A stretch of DNA of 64,000 nt, taken from assembly GCA_963544155.1 (NCBI GenBank), contig CAUUDW010000003.1, forward strand, positions 1-64,000. Direction: 5' to 3'. Under the pieces are notes generated by a model. The model was not told the DNA's origin. It saw only the letters and a list, made by a program, of their open reading frames with translations, and made no database searches. Origin of the DNA: Nanoperiomorbus sp963544155. Its GTDB lineage: Bacteria; Patescibacteriota; Saccharimonadia; Saccharimonadales; Saccharimonadaceae. The position numbers and the translations under genes were made by a program. Below are positions 59,089 through 64,000 of this stretch, in pieces. Within the stretch, counting starts at the first letter, position 1; every line of letters begins with the position of its first letter.

Positions 59089-60315
59089 TTAGCGTCGCAT
59101 TAGCGCTGAAATGCCGGGCAGATCTTCGCCTGCCATTAACGCTAGGCTAGCCCCGCCACCGGTCGATACATGGCTGAAGCTACCACCCTTCAGGGCATCC
59201 CAACCCCTGACGAAATTAGCTGTATCACCGCCACCGATCACACTAACTATCTGAGGATTTTTAGCTAGGGTCAGAGCCAGTCGTGCCGACCCTCGAGAGA
59301 AATTGACCGTCTCGGCCATACCCAGTGTACCGTTCCAAATGACGGTGCCGCTACTCGCTACCACCCGCTCGACCAGCCGGATAGTCTGTTCACCGATGTC
59401 ATATATCTTGGCTGGAGCCCGGACGGCATCCGGACCGCATTCTACTCGCTCGCCCTTTAGCTCACCACTCTTCGAGACAGCCACATCACTAGGTAGGATG
59501 AGATGATCCGCCAGCTTGTCACCATACCGATGCTGAGCATCCGCTAAGATTTGCCGCACCAGCTGATCTGCCGCCTCATCAACCAAGCTGTCACCGACAT
59601 CATGCCCGTCGTACTTGATGAAATTATTAGCTAGCGCCCCACCGATCACTACATTATCAGCAATCTGAATGAACTTGCGAGCCAGGGGCATTTTGTCGTG
59701 TATCTTTGCTCCACCCAGTATTGCCGTTAGCGGTCGATTCGGCTCGTCGGTGGCCCGTTTAATTGCTAGATACTCTTGCTCAACCAATAGCCCCGCCACA
59801 GCCGGTAAACACTGCGTGATCGCCACCGTTGAAGCATGACTACGATGAACCACCCCAAAACCATCTTGGACGAATAGCTCCGCCCGGCTCTGTTTCGCCA
59901 GTTGCTGGGCAAACTTGGCGTCATTCTCCTTCTCAGCCGGCTGAAAACGCAGGTTCTCCAGCATGACGATATCGCCGGGCTTCATCGACCGGGTTAGCTG
60001 TGCCACCTGGTCACCCACCGTCTCGCCGATGAACCGAACGGAGTGACCTAACAGCTTAGCCAACCGCTTAGCCACCGGCGCAAGGCTATACTTCGTATCT
60101 TGCTCTGACTTTGGCCGCCCCAGATGAGCAATGACGACGATACTAGCATCTCGTTCCAGCAAATAGCGCAGGGTGGGCAAAGAGGCAACCAGACGATAAT
60201 CGTCAGCGATAGCACCATCATCCCGGAGCGGTACGTTATAGTCAGCCCTCAGTAAGATCTGTCTACCCCGCACATCGACATCTTTAACCGTCCGATATGG
60301 AAAAGTTACTGCCAT
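59089..60315 (-). CDS. pgk: Phosphoglycerate kinase
   Basis: Makes ATP from 1,3-bisphosphoglycerate. The 408 residues have the family signature VLLRADYNVPLRDDG-like segment near 17, IVVIAHLGRPK, MLENLRFQPAEKENDAKFAQQLA, GAKIHDKMPL, and the C-terminal nucleotide-binding half with IWNGTLGMAE and SVIGGGDTANFV, then FSHVSTGGGASLALMAG. An in-frame GTG at 60318 is directly before the ATG. A G-rich ribosome binding site is upstream. Confidence 0.97.
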   Translation of the reverse strand: MAVTFPYRTVKDVDVRGRQILLRADYNVPLRDDGAIADDYRLVASLPTLRYLLERDASIVVIAHLGRPKSEQDTKYSLAPVAKRLAKLLGHSVRFIGETVGDQVAQLTRSMKPGDIVMLENLRFQPAEKENDAKFAQQLAKQSRAELFVQDGFGVVHRSHASTVAITQCLPAVAGLLVEQEYLAIKRATDEPNRPLTAILGGAKIHDKMPLARKFIQIADNVVIGGALANNFIKYDGHDVGDSLVDEAADQLVRQILADAQHRYGDKLADHLILPSDVAVSKSGELKGERVECGPDAVRAPAKIYDIGEQTIRLVERVVASSGTVIWNGTLGMAETVNFSRGSARLALTLAKNPQIVSVIGGGDTANFVRGWDALKGGSFSHVSTGGGASLALMAGEDLPGISALMRR

Positions 60316-60331
60316 CACCCCCCCTTTTTTC

Positions 60332-61729
60332 TTATCTACTTAGATCCAGCAATCGCACTCCATCAGACGTCGCCAGTACCACCTTCGCCTTAGTATCACC
60401 AAAGAAGTTAGTGGTCATCAAGTCATTTAGTAGTGTATCGACTTTACCATCCGGACTAGTAAAAGCACGTACTCCGTAGAGTAGGCTGAGGCGATTCGCC
60501 ATTCTGTCGGTTGGCACCACCGGTAAGATCGGCATGATCGGTCGCTGGATAGAGATGCTTCTAGTCAGAGAACTGCCGTTTGACTCGACGATGATGGCAT
60601 CAGCCTCGACTTCATCCGCCATCACTACGGCGGCATCAGCGATCGCCCCACTCTTTTCGTCTACCGGGTTGCGACTATAGAGGTCGTAGACGCCGATATG
60701 CTGTTGAGCATATCGTAGTGTCTTCGCCATGATAGAGACCGCCTCAACCGGGTACTTACCCATGGCAGTCTCATCAGACAACATCACGGCATCAGCACCC
60801 TCGATATAAGTAGTAGCTACGTCGTTTACCTCAGCCCGGGTTGGCTCAGGGTTGTCAACCATCGAATCAAGCATCTGGGTCGCCACGATGCATAGCTTGC
60901 AGTGCTTCTGGCACAGGCGAATGATCTCTCGCTCTACCACCGGCACTACCTCAGGACCGGCCTCTACCGCCAAGTCGCCACGAGCCACCATCACGCCATC
61001 GGCGAGCCGGATAATTGCCTCCAGGTTCTCCGGATCAACTCCCGCCTTAGTCTCCAGCTTGACGATAATCTTACGATCGCTACCGTGGCTACGAATGATC
61101 TCTCTCAGTTTGCGTACATCGTCAGCATGATGAACGAAAGATAGTGCCGTGTAGTCAAAGTCTTTGTCAAAGCTCCACTCCAGATCGGTCAAGTCTTTCT
61201 CGGTTAAGACCGGAGCGTCGCCACCTCGCATATCGGGCAAATTGATCGCCTTGCGAGAGATCACTGAGCCACCATTGACCGCCTTAACCCAGACCGTCTT
61301 ACCGTCAATTCGCTGTACTATAGTGCGAATCTTACCATCGAATAGATAGATACTATCGCCCGGCAGACACTTGTCCGACAGATCATACTGCGACGGCAGG
61401 TTATTGCCTCCATCATGCTCAATACCATAGGTCAGCCCCAGCTCGTCATCATGATGAATCGTATACTTCATGTCATCCTTCAGCTGACCCAATCGAATCT
61501 TCGGCCCCTGCAAGTCTTGGACGATGGGGATATGCCGATTCAGCTTCTTCTCAATCAGTCGAATGTTCTTAACCTGTTCCACTCGGTCTTCAAACGAGCC
61601 ATGACTAAAGTTGAGCCGACAAGCATTCACTCCGGCTCGAATTATTTTCTCCAGCATTGCCGGGTCGCTGGTCGCCGGCCCAATTGTCGCCAAGATGCGA
61701 GCACGTTTTAGTGTGTCGATATGCGCCAT
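60332..61729 (-). CDS. pyk: Pyruvate kinase
   Basis: Makes ATP and pyruvate from phosphoenolpyruvate. The 465 residues show RILATIGPATSDP, NACRLNFSHGS, QDLQGPKIRLG, the catalytic IIVKLETKAGV near 225, MVARGDLAVEAG, ATQMLDSM and LSDETAMGKYPVEAV. The regulatory C-terminal domain is present. It leads the lower-glycolysis genes pyk-pgk-tpiA. An AAGGAG site is upstream, and TGCTAGAAT at 61775-61767 is its probable promoter. Confidence 0.97.
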   Translation of the reverse strand: MAHIDTLKRARILATIGPATSDPAMLEKIIRAGVNACRLNFSHGSFEDRVEQVKNIRLIEKKLNRHIPIVQDLQGPKIRLGQLKDDMKYTIHHDDELGLTYGIEHDGGNNLPSQYDLSDKCLPGDSIYLFDGKIRTIVQRIDGKTVWVKAVNGGSVISRKAINLPDMRGGDAPVLTEKDLTDLEWSFDKDFDYTALSFVHHADDVRKLREIIRSHGSDRKIIVKLETKAGVDPENLEAIIRLADGVMVARGDLAVEAGPEVVPVVEREIIRLCQKHCKLCIVATQMLDSMVDNPEPTRAEVNDVATTYIEGADAVMLSDETAMGKYPVEAVSIMAKTLRYAQQHIGVYDLYSRNPVDEKSGAIADAAVVMADEVEADAIIVESNGSSLTRSISIQRPIMPILPVVPTDRMANRLSLLYGVRAFTSPDGKVDTLLNDLMTTNFFGDTKAKVVLATSDGVRLLDLSR

Positions 61730-61766
61730 GTTTGTATCACTCCTTCCTACTTACTAAATCGTGCCT

Positions 61767-61775
61767 ATTCTAGCA
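61767..61775 (-). promoter_or_regulatory. pyk extended -10 promoter
   Basis: TGCTAGAAT on the minus strand, with a leader of about 35 nt that carries AAGGAG. Confidence 0.5.
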
Positions 61776-61787
61776 CACTCTCGCCGG

Positions 61788-62177
61788 CTAGCGCTTGTCC
61801 GTTGTCTTAGCATGATCAGCCAGCGCTTGCTTGATCCGCGCGATGACTTCCCGGGGAGTCAGATCAACCTTGACAATATAATCATAGATATTCCACTTAG
61901 ATAGTTCTTTGGCCACTTCTTCGCTATCCATATTAGTCAGGACGATGACCGGTGTCGTCTTGGCGGAGCCGTTGCGACGCACCTCCCTCAGTACTGCCGA
62001 GCCATCAATATCGGGTAGAGAATAGTCCAGGATGATCAAATCAGGCTTGGTCTGGGCTACCATCTCGATCCCGTTCATGCCGTTATCGGCGATATCGACA
62101 TCATATCCCTCCGACTCAAGCTTCATCCGATACATCTGGCTGATTAGCTGGTCATCTTCAATGATTGATATCCTCAT
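61788..62177 (-). CDS. Single-domain response regulator (CheY-like)
   Basis: A 129-residue receiver without an output domain: IEDDQLISQM at the start, phospho-accepting Asp in LIILDYSLPDIDG near 52, Thr in IVLTNMD, and the late Lys in YIVKVDLTP near 104. It may pass phosphate to another protein or control pilus motors, as in twitching systems; no partner kinase is adjacent. AAAGGAGG precedes the ATG. Confidence 0.93.
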   Translation of the reverse strand: MRISIIEDDQLISQMYRMKLESEGYDVDIADNGMNGIEMVAQTKPDLIILDYSLPDIDGSAVLREVRRNGSAKTTPVIVLTNMDSEEVAKELSKWNIYDYIVKVDLTPREVIARIKQALADHAKTTDKR

Positions 62178-62188
62178 CTACCCTCCTT

Positions 62189-62410
62189 TTATGTTAGTAG
62201 CGCCCACAGCCCGGCGATGATTACAGTCGCTACCATTATCGCAATCAGACCATACTTAATCTGAGTCTGATGGTCAATAATCCACTGGCTATAGTCTGAT
62301 CTCACGACAGCACTAATCTTTCGCACTCGCACGACTTCACCGGATCGTTTGGCATCGGCGCCATGATAATGTTTGTTGCGACGCTTCGCCTTGCCGGACT
62401 TATTTCCCAT
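62189..62410 (-). CDS. Small basic tail-anchored membrane protein
   Basis: A 73-residue protein. Residues 1-35 are Lys/Arg-rich and residues 50-71 form one membrane helix at the C-terminus, so it is probably tail-anchored. No family is recognised. It begins a unit with the CheY-like gene 11 nt downstream. TATAAT lies exactly 6 nt before the ATG. Confidence 0.7.
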   Translation of the reverse strand: MGNKSGKAKRRNKHYHGADAKRSGEVVRVRKISAVVRSDYSQWIIDHQTQIKYGLIAIMVATVIIAGLWALLT

Positions 62411-62416
62411 ATGGTG

Positions 62417-62422
62417 ATTATA
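62417..62422 (-). promoter_or_regulatory. -10 box of the small membrane gene (leaderless type)
   Basis: TATAAT on the minus strand, 6 nt before the ATG at 62410. Confidence 0.6.
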
Positions 62423-62517
62423 CTACAAGACAGCCTAACACCACCAGCAGAGCACCCTGTATTCCATTTCAGAAGTTAGTGCCCCGGTAGTTAAAAATAA
62501 ATATTAATAAAACCTAG

Positions 62518-62592
62518 TGGTGATCTCGCCGGGAATCGAACCCGAATTGTCAGGATGAAAACCTGATGTCCTAACCTTTAGACGACGAGACC
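62518..62592 (-). tRNA. tRNA-Glu (anticodon TTC)
   Basis: A 75-nt cloverleaf, acceptor GGTCTCG/CGAGATC, anticodon loop TTTTCAT, encoded CCA. It is a likely substrate of the MnmA in this window. Confidence 0.96.
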
Positions 62593-62632
62593 TTGCTGGA
62601 GATTATACTAGACTTGGTCAGTTATTGCCAAA

Positions 62633-63973
62633 CTACAGATAGGCGTCATTATCGTCCAGAATAAAATTAATCGCATTGACATTATACTGAGGCGATAACT
62701 CACGGATATTGTCCTTGACTTGCTGGGCGAAAGACCGGTTGTTGGCATTCACCCATGGAGCAATACTCGCCATGAAGCCTCGCACGTCACCCCACGATAG
62801 TCGCAACGACTCATCACCGGCCCGGCAAATCTCAACGCTCTGAGCGACACCGGCCGGGGAGTAATTGCTCGCATCAACCATCTTCACCAGGTCATTGAAT
62901 TTACCGGCAATCCGACGCTCAATCAGAGCCGGACTAAGATAATCTCGAGCATCACCTCGCCTGATTTGGCCGACAGCATTATCGACCAGTCGTTTCGCCA
63001 TAAACTTAGTAACGGTCAGTTTCTTGCCCTGGTACCCGAGTCGATCATTTCGATGCTCAACTAGCCAGCCTGCCATGGTGTGGTCTAACGACCGAGCGAG
63101 CAGCCCAGTTCGCAAGCTATTATATGAGACATCGGGACTCATCCCCTTGATTCGGCTGACACCCTGACTATAGCCGACTTTACCGCCAATCGTACCAACC
63201 GTGGGTAAAACCGGACGCAAATGCTGAGCTAATGCCGGATATTGCTGGCTGACCCGGCGGATCGCCTCGTAATTATCCTTCAGCCGTCGAGTAGTCGAGT
63301 AAATGACTATACGATCTGCTCGATCTTGCTCAGTATACTTTAGCGAGAAAGGCATCTGACGCTGATCGTATTGTTCTACCAGTGCCTTCAGTATCTTGTA
63401 AAGATCTAGTGAAGCAGGATTAAGGTAAAAGCAGTGTTCGATCGGTAGCCTATCTGAGCTAGGCATGACCACCTTGCCACCCTGCTCTGTCTGCTTGATG
63501 CAATACGAATCGACCACCTCCCATTCGCCCGAAGTCCGGCGCCAGCCATCTTCACTGATGCGATCGTCTGAATCGCTCAGCTTGCTAATGATCCTGTCGT
63601 CGCCCGATGACCTGATCAGCCATGCTTTTTGTCTCGCCCAGCGATTATTCATACGAGATTCAAACGCCTGTTTGCTTAGCTGATTAATCGGCTCGTCATC
63701 TATCGCCTCATTCTCGACCGCACACTGATATAATCTTTCGCCACTATCACCCGGCTCACCGATCTGACCGCCATAAGCATCACCATAGAGGTCAATCAGC
63801 CGGTCAATGTTGTGGTCGATCGGACTATCAACCTGTTTGATAAGCCAGTCGTCAAATCGCTCTCCGTTTAATAGCTCAGGTTGAGGCATCTGACCGGGTT
63901 CCGTTGCCGATATGTCACAGCATGACCACTTAGACTGATCACCACCCTCATTTGCTTGTCCTGTTTTCTCCAT
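62633..63973 (-). CDS. Uncharacterised 446-residue soluble protein
   Basis: An acidic N-terminal third (residues 1-130), then a central region with an R-rich stretch, and a mostly helical C-terminal half ending NAINFILDDNDAYL. No membrane segment or known motif is visible. A TATGAT -10-like box lies 5 nt before the ATG near the right edge, so it may be another leaderless gene. It is of a size and composition similar to the protein at 42.6-44.1 kb, but I do not see clear sequence similarity. Confidence 0.75.
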   Translation of the reverse strand: MEKTGQANEGGDQSKWSCCDISATEPGQMPQPELLNGERFDDWLIKQVDSPIDHNIDRLIDLYGDAYGGQIGEPGDSGERLYQCAVENEAIDDEPINQLSKQAFESRMNNRWARQKAWLIRSSGDDRIISKLSDSDDRISEDGWRRTSGEWEVVDSYCIKQTEQGGKVVMPSSDRLPIEHCFYLNPASLDLYKILKALVEQYDQRQMPFSLKYTEQDRADRIVIYSTTRRLKDNYEAIRRVSQQYPALAQHLRPVLPTVGTIGGKVGYSQGVSRIKGMSPDVSYNSLRTGLLARSLDHTMAGWLVEHRNDRLGYQGKKLTVTKFMAKRLVDNAVGQIRRGDARDYLSPALIERRIAGKFNDLVKMVDASNYSPAGVAQSVEICRAGDESLRLSWGDVRGFMASIAPWVNANNRSFAQQVKDNIRELSPQYNVNAINFILDDNDAYL

Positions 63974-64000
63974 ACCAAATCATACTTAACTTGTATTGTC

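Noticed and set aside
1..64000. Recoding of TGA as glycine (as in some CPR lineages)
   Set aside because: TGA serves as a normal stop, for example in clpC and murF, and no conserved Gly is replaced by TGA in the genes read.

Overview
The window is a gene-dense bacterial chromosome segment of about 50% GC. Most genes lie on the minus strand in tightly packed, often overlapping operons. I infer a member of Patescibacteria/CPR, most likely Candidatus Saccharibacteria. The reasons are the compact genes, many uncharacterised single-pass membrane proteins, wall-hydrolase and pilus functions, the absence of any biosynthetic cluster, and reduced or altered household proteins (49-aa L32, DNA ligase without its zinc-finger cysteines). 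Reading frames fit TGA as a stop codon, which argues against the TGA-glycine CPR lineages. The taxonomic call is an inference.

Layout: 1-2.8 kb is the start of a very large repeat protein that runs off the left edge. 2.8-9.2 kb carries radA, clpC (with a perfect CIRCE operator) and nusA, then a VanZ-RDD membrane protein divergent from an M1 aminopeptidase at 9.2-11.7 kb. 11.7-15.7 kb has a CYTH-like protein, an RNase HII-YraN fusion, L19 and a PilB/GspE ATPase. 15.7-16.3 kb is a non-coding island with three related structured elements. 16.3-22.9 kb has gatCAB with an inserted HEPN-like membrane gene, a membrane protein, rnc, a NUDIX gene, nusB and rpmF. 23-24.2 kb has two related small membrane proteins. 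24.2-33.0 kb has leuS, a MurF-like ligase, a P-type ATPase and a three-domain wall hydrolase. 33.1-39.6 kb has a candidate ncRNA, ligA, a membrane protein, htpX-lemA, ogt and five tRNAs. 39.6-41.3 kb is an AT-rich accessory patch next to a duplicated tRNA-Gly start. 41.3-49.1 kb has rarA, a large uncharacterised protein, a two-component system, four tRNAs and the mnmA-ydcF-cysteine desulfurase operon. 49.2-57.1 kb has an ABC-F remnant, a secreted repeat protein, tatD-metG, an Rpf/YabE-like wall enzyme with rsmA, and uvrD. 57.1-62.4 kb has a basic tail-anchored protein, tpiA, pgk, pyk, a CheY-like regulator and a small membrane protein. tRNA-Glu and another large uncharacterised protein close the window.

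A consistent promoter logic can be read directly. At the head of many transcription units the -10 box (usually TAnnAT, often with an extended TGn and no clear -35) lies 6-8 nt before the ATG, which predicts leaderless mRNAs. Other heads and most internal genes instead have clear AGGAGG-type ribosome binding sites. The clpC promoter is of the leaderless type and is overlapped by CIRCE. All ten tRNA genes encode their CCA end. The most unusual item is the 15.78-16.23 kb array: two 80-nt domains in the same orientation sit on long closing stems that pair perfectly although their sequences differ completely, and a third shortened copy lies in inverse orientation.
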